Source: AP-15 sp963812675 (GTDB lineage: Bacteria > Pseudomonadota > Alphaproteobacteria > ATCC43930 > CGMCC-115725). Taken from it: a stretch of DNA of 64,000 nucleotides. A program made the translations under genes and the position numbers. Under the pieces are notes generated by a model that ran no database searches, had not been told where the DNA came from, and saw nothing but the letters and a program-made list of their open reading frames with translations. Location: NCBI GenBank assembly GCA_963812675.1, contig CAWEWR010000031.1, positions 1 to 64,000 of the forward strand, in the 5' to 3' direction. Within the stretch, counting starts at the first letter, position 1. Each line of letters opens with the position of its first letter. Below, in pieces: positions 52,179 through 59,870 of this stretch.

Positions 52179-52688
52179 TCACCTTTCTTGCGGATGGCCC
52201 GCGAGCATCTCGCGATAATCGGCCGGCGCAGTGAAGGGGCCGCGCCAGACCCCGATACCTTTCGATTTGGCTGCCGCTTCCGATGCGACGTAATCGGCCG
52301 TTTCCTTAGGCAGCGCCACTGCCATCCCGGCCTCGACCAGCGCCCGGTTGAGATCGACCTCGCCCGCCTTGCAGACCGCGAACACCCGTCCGAACCCGTC
52401 GACCCGGCGCTGCTCGCAAGCGATCTCTAGCGTCCCAACAAGGTTGAGGAGCGTCTTTGCCGACGCCGTCGCGCAGTCCCAAACCTTAGTGCCCGCGTGA
52501 CAGGGCTGGCCTTTTACAGGCGCGTCGACGCCATACAGCACGATCCTTTTTCCGGCGAGGCTCAGCATTGCCGGTCCGACAACCTCGGCCTGGCCTCGAT
52601 AGACCGGGACTTCATCGGCAGCTGTCTGCGACCCGTGACCCGCCATCGCAACCCCTGCTGCCACGAAGAGAGCCTTCCCCATCATCAT
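52179..52688 (-). CDS. Exported SNase-fold protein, copy 2 (probably non-catalytic)
   Basis: Paralogue of the gene at 45706, 169 aa. Signal LFVAAGVAMAGHGSQTAADE, then LAGKRIVLYGVDAPVKGQPC (catalytic Glu of GVDAPE replaced by Val), CEQRRVDGFGRVFAVC with the family Arg kept, LNRALVEAGMAVALP and AASEAAAKSKGIGVWRG. Cys positions match copy 1. Three consecutive ATG codons at 52688-52680 make the exact start uncertain. Ten bp separate it from the channel gene, so it is probably the first gene of that operon. Confidence 0.83.
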   Translation of the reverse strand: MMMGKALFVAAGVAMAGHGSQTAADEVPVYRGQAEVVGPAMLSLAGKRIVLYGVDAPVKGQPCHAGTKVWDCATASAKTLLNLVGTLEIACEQRRVDGFGRVFAVCKAGEVDLNRALVEAGMAVALPKETADYVASEAAAKSKGIGVWRGPFTAPADYREMLAGHPQER

Positions 52689-52712
52689 CGAAAATGATAG
52701 CGGAGGGCCGGC

Positions 52713-53486
52713 ATGGAGTCCTTGATCTTCTCGGCCCTTTTGATCCTCGGCCTTGGGTTTGTGCCTGCATTTGCTGAACCCGCCCGTGCGGCCGATCCGG
52801 CCGATCTGTTGGCGGCACGCAGCAAGGATTGTCGTGGTTGCAATCTCTCGGGAGCCAACCTCAAGCGCTTCGACTTGACGGGAGCCGACCTTGCCGGAGC
52901 CAATCTCGCCGGGGCCAACCTGCATCGCGCCAAGCTCACCGGCGCCAATCTCACCGCCGCCAATCTCACCGGCGCCAATCTCAATAAGACTGATTTGCGC
53001 CGCGCCAACCTCGCCGGCGCCCGGCTCGGCGAAGCGATGCTCTACGAAGCAGATTTGAGCGAGGCGGATTTGACCCGCGCCGACCTCGCCGGTGCGATGA
53101 TGGGATCGAGCCATCTCACCTTCGCCCAGCTCGACGACGCCAACATCGCCGATGCCGACCTCGCTGATGCTCAAATGCACGGCGCCAAGCTGACGGCCGC
53201 CGATCTGTCCCGCGCCGATCTCAGCCAGACGACGTTGCGCCGCGCCGACCTCATGGGGGCTCATATCGAGGCAGCCAGCCTCGCCCGCGCCGACCTCAGG
53301 GGGGCCGATCTCGAGCGCGCCGATCTGCGCTCTACAGACCTGATGCGGGCCGATCTGACCGGCGCCGATTTGTCGGGGGCCGACCTCAAAGGCGCCCGCC
53401 TGCTCCTCGCAAAGCTGACCGACGCGAAGCTCGACGGTGCCAATCTCGCAGGAACCGTCATGCCGGACGGGACAGCGCACGAGTAA
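52713..53486 (+). CDS. Exported pentapeptide-repeat protein with CRGC motif, copy 2
   Basis: Protein of 257 aa. Signal SALLILGLGFVPAFA, then KDCRGCNL with Cys40 and Cys43, then almost pure pentapeptide repeats, for example LTGADLAGANLAGANL, to the C-terminus. The repeats are cleaner than in copy 1 at 46319. The gene is divergent from SNase copy 2 by 24 bp. An extended solenoid in the periplasm is expected. Function unknown. Confidence 0.88.
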   Translation: MESLIFSALLILGLGFVPAFAEPARAADPADLLAARSKDCRGCNLSGANLKRFDLTGADLAGANLAGANLHRAKLTGANLTAANLTGANLNKTDLRRANLAGARLGEAMLYEADLSEADLTRADLAGAMMGSSHLTFAQLDDANIADADLADAQMHGAKLTAADLSRADLSQTTLRRADLMGAHIEAASLARADLRGADLERADLRSTDLMRADLTGADLSGADLKGARLLLAKLTDAKLDGANLAGTVMPDGTAHE

Positions 53487-53493
53487 TCGAAAC

Positions 53494-54207
53494 TCATTCG
53501 ACCGGGACATCCGGCCGCAACAATTCAAGGCGCGTCGAGCTCTCGAATTGCCCGACCGTGAGCTTGCCGGAGCCGCTGAATTCGGCCTGGCCGGGTTTGC
53601 GCAAAAACCGGGTCTCGAGCACCGCACGCATGTCGCCCTTCACGAGCTTGCTGCACCGTCGATTGATGTAGAGGGTCCCGACCGGAGTCTCGCCCGGCGC
53701 TGGAGCGGTGTCGGCGCAGTCCCATCCGTCCCCCCCGTAACGGGCCTTGAAGAAGTTGCTCAAAGTGTAGGCCTGCTTGCGGTCCTGCGGGTTCGACTGC
53801 GGATCGGTGACGATACGCAGGCCGGCGAGTGTTCCGCCCGTGTCGAACAGCCCCGATAAGATCACCGGGAAATCCAGCACTTTTGTGCCGGAATACTGCG
53901 CGATCAATGTCCGCGCGCGATGCGCCTTTGCCCAGTATTCGAGCTCGTCGTCATAGCGGAAATAGACTTCGCGCAGTCCGTTGGGCTCCGGAGGACACTT
54001 GTCGTAATCGGACCAGCCCGTGAGGGCCTGCTGCGGGGGGCCGCCATTGCTGCCGCAGGCATAGTCGACGAAGGCGTCGCGCGGCAGCGCCGATGCAGGG
54101 ATCCCGAGCTTCAGGCTCCATATTTCGACACGAGAGGGCCGATCCTCGGTGCGACCGGCGACCCCGCCCAGAAGGAGGAGTACAGCAGCGAAAACGATCG
54201 TGCGCAT
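53494..54207 (-). CDS. Unidentified secreted protein of the quinoprotein module, copy 2
   Basis: Intact 237-aa paralogue of the frameshifted gene at 47157. Signal TIVFAAVLLLLGGVAGRT, then DRPSRVEIWSLKLGIPASAL, DYACGSNGGPPQQALTG, REVYFRYDDELEYWAKA and the closing LTVGQFESSTRLELLRP. Several Cys (DYAC, DKCPP, WDCAD, RRCSK) suggest disulfides. I recognise no family; its only clear context is beside the PQQ dehydrogenases. It lies 49 bp after dehydrogenase copy 2, with a hairpin in between. Confidence 0.82.
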   Translation of the reverse strand: MRTIVFAAVLLLLGGVAGRTEDRPSRVEIWSLKLGIPASALPRDAFVDYACGSNGGPPQQALTGWSDYDKCPPEPNGLREVYFRYDDELEYWAKAHRARTLIAQYSGTKVLDFPVILSGLFDTGGTLAGLRIVTDPQSNPQDRKQAYTLSNFFKARYGGDGWDCADTAPAPGETPVGTLYINRRCSKLVKGDMRAVLETRFLRKPGQAEFSGSGKLTVGQFESSTRLELLRPDVPVE

Positions 54208-54218
54208 GACCCGAGGAC

Positions 54219-54242
54219 GGTGGACCCGTTTGCGGGTCCACC
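54219..54242 (-). promoter_or_regulatory. Hairpin between dehydrogenase copy 2 and the following gene
   Basis: Perfect 10-bp stem: GGTGGACCCG (54219-54228) pairs with CGGGTCCACC (54233-54242) around TTTG. No U-run follows on the minus strand, so it may be an attenuator or mRNA-stability element that lowers expression of the downstream gene relative to the dehydrogenase. Confidence 0.5.
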
Positions 54243-54256
54243 CTCTGCACCGCTAA

Positions 54257-56035
54257 TCAGTCCAGCGCGAACACGAAGAGCGACGAGCCGCCTTCGAGAT
54301 TTTCCAGCTCCGGCGCGGCCTTGAGCAGACCGATGTTCCACGGAACACCGCCCCCCACATGGATCGCAATGTACTGCTTACCGCCGACAGAGTAGCTGAT
54401 CGGCGGAGCGGCCATCGCGGAGCCGACATTGAAATTCCACAACGGCTTCAGCTGCTCGTCGTCAAAGGCGGTGAAAGTGCCGTCGATCGTGCCGGTAAAG
54501 ACGAGGCCTCCGGCGGTCGCCAGCACGCCCGCGTAGTCCGGATAATCGAGCTGGGTCGCCGCCTTTACTTTGCCGGTCGTCATATCGATCGCGGCGATCT
54601 GACCTCCCATCCGCTTGCCACGCGTCGGGACGCCGCCATTCCAGAACGGTCCGCCCATACGGCTTTCATCGACCTTGAGTTGGGCGCAGCCGTCGATGCC
54701 AGCGCCATAGGCCACGTGCTTGGAGGGGTTCCACGCGGTTGGAAAGAAGTTCACGCCACCTTGAACGTCCGGGCAGACATCGACCTGGCCGCTCGCCCGG
54801 TCGCTCACTACGGCATATTGCTGCAGCTTCTTTGACGGATCGTACTCGACCGGCTTGCCGGTCTTCGGATCGATACCCTTTGTCCAATTCAGGTTTTTGA
54901 CGTATTGCGCGGCGCTGATAAACGAGCCGTTGGTACGGTCGAGCGTGTAGAAGAAACCGTTGCGGCCAAAATGACCCAGCACCTTGCGCGGCTCGCCGTT
55001 GATCGAAACGTCATAGATCATCTGCGAGCCGACCTCGTCATAATCGTATTTGTCGTTTGGCGTATATTGGAAATACCAGACGATCTTGCCGGTATCGGCA
55101 TCGATGGCAAGGGTTGAGTTGGTGTAGAGATTGTCGCCCGGCCGGTAGTCGGCATCAAACATCGGTGTCGGCTGGCCCGTGCCCCAATACATCAAGTTGG
55201 TCGCCGGATCGTAAGCCCCGACATACCAGAATGCGCCGCCGCCGGTTTTCCAGGCGTCATGATCGTCCGCCCAGGTCTCGTGGCCGGGTTCGCCAGGCGC
55301 CGGGACCGAGTAGGTTCGCCAGAGCACCTTCCCGGTCTTGGCGTCGATCGCCATCAGCCAACAGCGCCCGCCAATATCGGCGCCTGACCCGGGAACGATG
55401 ATCATGTCCTTTACGATCAGCGGCGCGCTGGTGAAGACGTCGGTATTGGCCACCTGATAATTATTGTCCCACAAGACCTTGCCGGTGTCCTTGTCGATCG
55501 AGATCACCCGGCCATCGGTCGTGAGTACGATCACTTGGTTGCCATAGAGCGCGACCCCTCGATTGGACGGCAGCCACACCGTCGACTTGTCCACCGCCGG
55601 GTCCATCTTCCAGACGATGCGACCCTTCTTACCGTCGCGCACGTCGATCTTGTAGACGTCGTCCCAACCGTCGGTCATGTAGAGGAAGCCGTCCTCGACC
55701 AATGGCGTCGACTGCTCGCGGGAGTGCGCCTTGTCGCCGCCGGGCTCGCTGCCCCCCAGTTGCACAACGAACGCGACATGAAGGTTCTTGATGTTCGACT
55801 GGTTGATCTGATCCAGCGCCGAGAACCGCTTAGCGTCATAGGTCTTGTGGTTGGTAATCCAATTGCCCGGTTCGCTCTCAGCATTCTTCAGGCGATCGAA
55901 TGTCACTTCCGCAGCAGTCAGCGGAGGCGACAAAAGCGCAGCAATGATCGCGCCGGCAGCTACTGAAAGAAGCCCGCCCGTTGCGCGCTTCGATGGACGG
56001 AGTGGTGCAGACGTGCCGTCGAAAAGATTCGGCAT
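54257..56035 (-). CDS. PQQ-dependent methanol/ethanol-type dehydrogenase, copy 2
   Basis: Paralogue of the gene at 43332, 592 aa, with a signal segment GLLSVAAGAIIAALLSPPLTA. The catalytic Asp is Asp331 in YDYDEVG, with the lanthanide-type Asp333 two residues later. The metal Glu position is Asp220 (SGADIGGR) and the metal Asn position is Gln288 (GTGQPTP), the same two swaps as copy 1. No vicinal Cys pair. The spacing between these residues is identical in both copies. GAGGGAAG precedes the ATG. It forms an apparent operon with the cytochrome c and PepSY genes. Confidence 0.94.
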   Translation of the reverse strand: MPNLFDGTSAPLRPSKRATGGLLSVAAGAIIAALLSPPLTAAEVTFDRLKNAESEPGNWITNHKTYDAKRFSALDQINQSNIKNLHVAFVVQLGGSEPGGDKAHSREQSTPLVEDGFLYMTDGWDDVYKIDVRDGKKGRIVWKMDPAVDKSTVWLPSNRGVALYGNQVIVLTTDGRVISIDKDTGKVLWDNNYQVANTDVFTSAPLIVKDMIIVPGSGADIGGRCWLMAIDAKTGKVLWRTYSVPAPGEPGHETWADDHDAWKTGGGAFWYVGAYDPATNLMYWGTGQPTPMFDADYRPGDNLYTNSTLAIDADTGKIVWYFQYTPNDKYDYDEVGSQMIYDVSINGEPRKVLGHFGRNGFFYTLDRTNGSFISAAQYVKNLNWTKGIDPKTGKPVEYDPSKKLQQYAVVSDRASGQVDVCPDVQGGVNFFPTAWNPSKHVAYGAGIDGCAQLKVDESRMGGPFWNGGVPTRGKRMGGQIAAIDMTTGKVKAATQLDYPDYAGVLATAGGLVFTGTIDGTFTAFDDEQLKPLWNFNVGSAMAAPPISYSVGGKQYIAIHVGGGVPWNIGLLKAAPELENLEGGSSLFVFALD

Positions 56036-56062
56036 TTTCTTCCCTCACCTACAATGGATGAT

Positions 56063-56581
56063 CTACTCTTTCCTGCCGGCAGCCATCTCCTTGCAGCGCT
56101 GGCTCCCCGAACCGAAATATTCCTCGCAATCAGCGACTGTCGGCGGACCTTTGCCGACGATCTTAGCCTCGATGTAGGCGACGATTGCTTCGATCTCGCG
56201 CTTCTGCAAGCCCGCAGTCGGGTTTGGCGGCTTCTTGTCACCGACATCGGCTTCGGTCATGCCGAAGCACTCCTCGCCCTTTGTCCAGGCAAACTTGTCG
56301 AAATGCGGCATGGCAGTCCCGCCGGGCACGCCGCAACGGATAATCTCGACCAGCTGGTCGTGGTCGAGCTTGCTTTCGCGCAGATTGGCGGCTTTGCCCG
56401 GCGATTGCGGATCGCCGGCGCCATCGCCGGACCAGCCGTGGCAGAAGCCGCAGGTCGCCTTATCCTGGTAGAGCCGCTTACCCAGGCCGATATCGCCGGC
56501 GGCCGGGGTCTGCGCTACGACCGAGGAGGCGAGCGCCAATGCCGCGGTGAGCGCCACGACAGCCGCGGTGAATTGAATCAT
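56063..56581 (-). CDS. Exported monohaem cytochrome c, copy 2
   Basis: Paralogue of the gene at 45173, 172 aa. Signal AAVVALTAALALASSVVA, CGFCH at residues 44-48 and Met91 in TAMPHF. The extra Cys (IRCGVPG, EECFGM, ADCEEYFG, QRC) match copy 1. It lies 27 bp before dehydrogenase copy 2 on the same strand, so it is the likely electron acceptor. AGGAA precedes the ATG. Confidence 0.9.
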   Translation of the reverse strand: MIQFTAAVVALTAALALASSVVAQTPAAGDIGLGKRLYQDKATCGFCHGWSGDGAGDPQSPGKAANLRESKLDHDQLVEIIRCGVPGGTAMPHFDKFAWTKGEECFGMTEADVGDKKPPNPTAGLQKREIEAIVAYIEAKIVGKGPPTVADCEEYFGSGSQRCKEMAAGRKE

Positions 56582-56602
56582 GTATTCCTCGGCCCCGCTG
56601 AG

Positions 56603-57142
56603 CTAATCTTTGATCAGCGCTTTATATACCGTGAGGTCGACCACCGCCGTCTTCCAATCATTGTCCTTGACAAGCATTACATGCGCCAAGGAATGGCCAT
56701 CCTTCATCTCGGGCCATACGCTCACGGCCAGGTAGCCGGGATTGTCGTGCTTGGCTTCTTTGACGGCCTCCCTGATCTCACGCGTCGCCCGGAATAAACC
56801 GTCACTCTGTTTTTTTGCTTCGGTCAGATCATCGCCGCCGACTATCGGCTCGGATTTCGCGATCTCGCCGGAGGTGTGGTCTACAATCACCTCACTGTAT
56901 TTACTGCCGTCTTTGACAATATACACGGATAGCTGCGGCTTCCCGTTCTCGATTTCGAACTTGGCGGACACCGGCTTGCCGTTCTTCTTGCTCACCATCA
57001 AGCCCTGCTCCAGCGTCACTTGGGCGCCGGAGACTGCGGTTGCGAGCTCGGCTTTCTCCTTGTCGGTCATGGCGGGCTCGGCTGGGCCCAGCCATAACGC
57101 GACAACCAGAAACGCCAGCAAAGTGATCGCGATCTTTGGCAT
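56603..57142 (-). CDS. Exported PepSY-like protein
   Basis: Secreted protein of 179 aa: signal KIAITLLAFLVVALWLGPAEPA, then a PepSY-type fold with a Gly/Lys-rich start of strands (VSAKFEIENGKPQLSVYIV) and VIVDHTSGEIAKSEPI, followed by a helical region and LAHVMLVKDNDWKTAVVDL. PepSY domains are often inhibitory or protective modules; the role here is unknown. The ATG at 57142 has GGGGGGAA upstream. It lies between pqqA copy 2 and cytochrome copy 2 on the same strand. Confidence 0.75.
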   Translation of the reverse strand: MPKIAITLLAFLVVALWLGPAEPAMTDKEKAELATAVSGAQVTLEQGLMVSKKNGKPVSAKFEIENGKPQLSVYIVKDGSKYSEVIVDHTSGEIAKSEPIVGGDDLTEAKKQSDGLFRATREIREAVKEAKHDNPGYLAVSVWPEMKDGHSLAHVMLVKDNDWKTAVVDLTVYKALIKD

Positions 57143-57283
57143 TATTCCCCCCATTGATGGACGTCTTGAGGGATCAATCCCCGCCTTTCGATCGGGCTGG
57201 ACAATCACGGCGACCGCGCTCTGAGGGCGGCGGCCACCGCGACCAGTTCGGCTGGCGCAGGTTCGCTCGACCGAGTAGGGGCC

Positions 57284-57364
57284 CTATAGGATTTCGGGGC
57301 AGGCGTAAGCGTTGATTTCCAACCCGACCGCGATCTCGACGATGACAGGTGTCTTCCACTTCAT
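57284..57364 (-). CDS. pqqA: PQQ precursor peptide PqqA (copy 2, away from pqqBCDE)
   Basis: Peptide of 26 residues, MKWKTPVIVEIAVGLEINAY followed by ACPEIL. Glu16 and Tyr20 are kept, so it should be a PqqE substrate. It differs from copy 1 at only a few positions, mainly in the last residues. AAGGGAAA precedes the ATG. No pqqBCDE follows; the next gene is the PepSY-like one. Too short for a standard ORF search, hence easily missed. Confidence 0.95.
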   Translation of the reverse strand: MKWKTPVIVEIAVGLEINAYACPEIL

Positions 57365-57398
57365 GGCCGTTTCCCTTGATCTGAGTGTTTATTAATTC

Positions 57399-57427
57399 AC
57401 GCTATTTCCGTTTCGCAAACCTGTCAA
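57399..57427 (-). promoter_or_regulatory. Candidate sigma-70 promoter of the second pqqA unit
   Basis: Minus-strand TTGACA at 57427-57422, 17-bp spacer, then TAGCGT at 57404-57399; the pqqA copy 2 ATG follows at 57364. The -35 box is perfect and the geometry equals that upstream of pqqA copy 1. It lies just after the response-regulator stop. Confidence 0.5.
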
Positions 57428-57451
57428 CTCGGAACGCCGCCGAGCAAGCAT

Positions 57452-58093
57452 TCAGAGACCGCTGGCGTCGCAATCGGCCAGACCGTGCTGAATGGCGATG
57501 CGGATTAGATCGGCGGTGCTCTCCGCCCGCAGCTTGGCTTTGATTTGGCTGCAATTGTTCGCCGCGGTCTTGTAGCCAATGCCGAGTGCGTCGGCGATCT
57601 GGGCGAGGCTGCGGCCTTGCGTCAGCAGACGCAGGATTTCGAGATCGCGCGAGGAGAGGTTTTCGAGCGGGTGCGGCGCGGTTCGGATGCTCGAGAACAC
57701 GAGCTCTTCGGCAATCTCATGTTCGACATAGGTGCGACCGTCGGCGACGCGTCTGATTGCTTCGAGAAGTTCTTCCGGGGGGATGGTCTTGCTGACATAG
57801 CCCGCTGCCCCCGCCTGCAGCGCACGCGTCACATGGATATGATCGTCGTGCATGCTGAGGACCAGAATCCGCGCTTCGGGATCAATGATCTTCAGGCGCG
57901 CGATGATCTCCAGACCACCAATATCGGGCAAGTTCAAATCGAGGATGACGAGGTCGGGGAGCCGTCCTCGGAAAGCGCTCAGCGCCTCTCTTCCGGTCGC
58001 CGCCTCTGCAATCTCCGCTGCCGTCTCGGCGGCGAGCAATCGGCGCAATCCGGCCCGGACTATCGGATGATCGTCGACGATCAAAATCTTCAC
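57452..58093 (-). CDS. NarL/LuxR-family response regulator
   Basis: Receiver plus LuxR-type helix-turn-helix, 213 aa. Acidic pocket Asp7-Asp8, phosphoacceptor Asp52 (VILDLNLPDIGG) and Lys102 (YVSKTI) are all present. The DNA-binding domain spans about residues 146-205 (LSSRDLEILRLLTQGRSLAQ and ALGIGYKTAANNCSQIKAKL). Its ATG overlaps the kinase stop by four bases. Paired with the kinase at 58090, it probably controls nearby PQQ genes, as ExaE/MxaB/PedR-type regulators do elsewhere; this target assignment is inference. Confidence 0.9.
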   Translation of the reverse strand: MKILIVDDHPIVRAGLRRLLAAETAAEIAEAATGREALSAFRGRLPDLVILDLNLPDIGGLEIIARLKIIDPEARILVLSMHDDHIHVTRALQAGAAGYVSKTIPPEELLEAIRRVADGRTYVEHEIAEELVFSSIRTAPHPLENLSSRDLEILRLLTQGRSLAQIADALGIGYKTAANNCSQIKAKLRAESTADLIRIAIQHGLADCDASGL

Positions 58094-59466
58094 GGCTCGG
58101 CCGACTGCATCGAGGAGGATGCAGGGTCCGACGCCCGCGGATGAGGCAGCACCGCGACCACCGCGAAGCCTTCCTCGGATTTGCTCGATAAGCTCAAGCG
58201 CCCGCCGACCGCGCTGACGCGTTCGCTTATGCCAACGAGGCCGTAACCCAATTTGTCCGGATCACACATTCCCCGGCCGTCATCCGCGACCGAGAGCCTG
58301 ATCTCGTCGCGTCCCCGCTCGAGGTCTCGATCGCGCTCGATCGAGATGGCAACGCGCTTCGGCTCGGCATGGCGCAGGGCGTTGCTCAGAGCCTCCTGGA
58401 CGATACGGCAGATCGCCGTTCCGACGACACCCACGAGATCCTCGCATTCCGCCGAGATCGCCACCTCGTAACGGATCTCGGGACGGCGGCGGCGCCAGAA
58501 CGCGACCGAATTCTCGACCGCTTCCCGCAAGCCGAATTCGGCAAGCCCGATCGGGCGCAACCGGCCGAGCATGCGTCTGATCTGCCTTTGCATGTGGCGA
58601 ACGGCCTCGACGATCGAGCGGACATGCAGGGTGGCGTCGCTCGCGCGGCCATTCTCAATCAGCCGCGAGGCAGTGGCCGCGTCGGCGTTGATCGCGAACA
58701 GGTACGGGCTTACCTCATCGTGCAAGTCGCGGGCGAGTTCGCTGCGCTCCTCCTCCTGCAATGTCAGCAGCCGCTCGTTCAGACGGCGGTTCTCGGCGGC
58801 GGTCTCCGCGAGCCGTGCCGCCATCCGATTGAAACTGTCGCGCAACCGCGACAGGTCCGGCGCAAGCCGGCCGCCGATCCTGATTCGGTAATGGCCGTCG
58901 CCGACCTCCTCCAACGCAGCGGCCAATCGTTCCAGAGGCCGCAAGGTGCGGCCGATAAAAACATAAATGAGCAGGATCGTGAGACCCCCGAACACGGCGA
59001 GTGTCGCAAGGCTCTCGGCGAACTCGTTCCAGACTTCGAGGGTCTCGTTGTAGGGATCGGTCTCGATGACGATCGTGCCGTAATCGTGGCCGCCGACGGC
59101 AATTGGGATTTGCTCGGTCTCGGGCGAAACTCCGATGAGGCGCACAAACCATGACGGCGGGCGGCCGAACTTTGATTTCTCGATGGACGGCGCGGCGAGG
59201 GCCGGCATCTCCCCGGCGTGCCATATCCGCAGGTGACGATTCCCCTGGAAGGACGCGACCAAATCGTCAAGATCGCGCGACGGGTCTGGGGCGTTCTGCA
59301 GGCGGTCGATCGCGCTCTCGATTGTCTGCCGGCCGACCAGAAAGGCCGCGCGCATCTCGGTACGCACCGAGCGCGAGGCGTTGGAATACGCGGTCGTGCC
59401 AGCCAGCGCGAGGCTGATCAGCAGCACGACGCAGACGAGGCCGATCAGACGGAACCGAAGCGGCAC
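58090..59466 (-). CDS. NarX-type sensor histidine kinase
   Basis: Membrane kinase of 458 aa. First span about residues 7-27, periplasmic sensor region about 28-152, second span about 153-172 (TLAVFGGLTILLIYVF), HAMP to about 225, then a HisKA_3 domain with His249 in ELARDLHDEVSPYLFAIN. The HATPase domain carries CRIVQEALSNALRHA, ADDGRGM and GYGLVGI. Co-translated with the response regulator. The sensor region has no obvious known fold. Confidence 0.9.
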   Translation of the reverse strand: MPLRFRLIGLVCVVLLISLALAGTTAYSNASRSVRTEMRAAFLVGRQTIESAIDRLQNAPDPSRDLDDLVASFQGNRHLRIWHAGEMPALAAPSIEKSKFGRPPSWFVRLIGVSPETEQIPIAVGGHDYGTIVIETDPYNETLEVWNEFAESLATLAVFGGLTILLIYVFIGRTLRPLERLAAALEEVGDGHYRIRIGGRLAPDLSRLRDSFNRMAARLAETAAENRRLNERLLTLQEEERSELARDLHDEVSPYLFAINADAATASRLIENGRASDATLHVRSIVEAVRHMQRQIRRMLGRLRPIGLAEFGLREAVENSVAFWRRRRPEIRYEVAISAECEDLVGVVGTAICRIVQEALSNALRHAEPKRVAISIERDRDLERGRDEIRLSVADDGRGMCDPDKLGYGLVGISERVSAVGGRLSLSSKSEEGFAVVAVLPHPRASDPASSSMQSAEP

Positions 59467-59870
59467 TAGGGCTTCTGCCGAGAGGTGGCATCCAAGCGGT
59501 AGAGGATGCCATTACCGGATATCAATGGATACCGGTTCGCTGACGGAAGGGGAGCACGCCAGGTTTTCTTTGGCGGCTTTGCTACGATTTATTGCCGTGT
59601 CAGCAACGCTAAAATTGCCATAATGTTCGCGTTTCATATTGCTCCAGGAGGCACCGATTGTCCGCGCCGGGGTGGCGGGCCGAAGTGGGGCGATGTTGAT
59701 ATTTCGCTGCAAACAACAGCGAAAACAGCCCGGAGGCAGCGAGGGCGACCGCTTGTATATGGCTTCCCGTGGAAAGTCTTCCCATGCGAATCGGGAAGAA
59801 TTTCCCGGTAAATCGGGAAAGCGCGGCGAGGCGTTGTCTGGCTAAATGGTTTCGGTGCGGGACGGAGCCG
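59467..59870. promoter_or_regulatory. 404-bp divergent control region with clustered TTCCCG half-sites
   Basis: Lies between the kinase (leftward) and the TonB-dependent receptor (rightward). Four half-sites occur in 41 bp: TTCCC 59779-59783, CGGGAA 59792-59797, TTCCCG 59802-59807 and CGGGAA 59814-59819; the middle two form a perfect dyad with a 4-bp gap. This suggests a regulator-binding array. No cobalamin or other riboswitch pattern was recognised. Short frames here are shadows. Confidence 0.5.

Noticed and set aside
52179..53627. Long minus-strand frame of 482 codons running through the pentapeptide gene
   Set aside because: It is an antisense shadow: pentapeptide DNA gives open frames on both strands. 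The real SNase-fold gene is only its 3' part, from 52688.
59467..59870. Cobalamin riboswitch upstream of the TonB-dependent receptor
   Set aside because: I could not find the B12-box core or the characteristic stems; the region shows half-site repeats instead.
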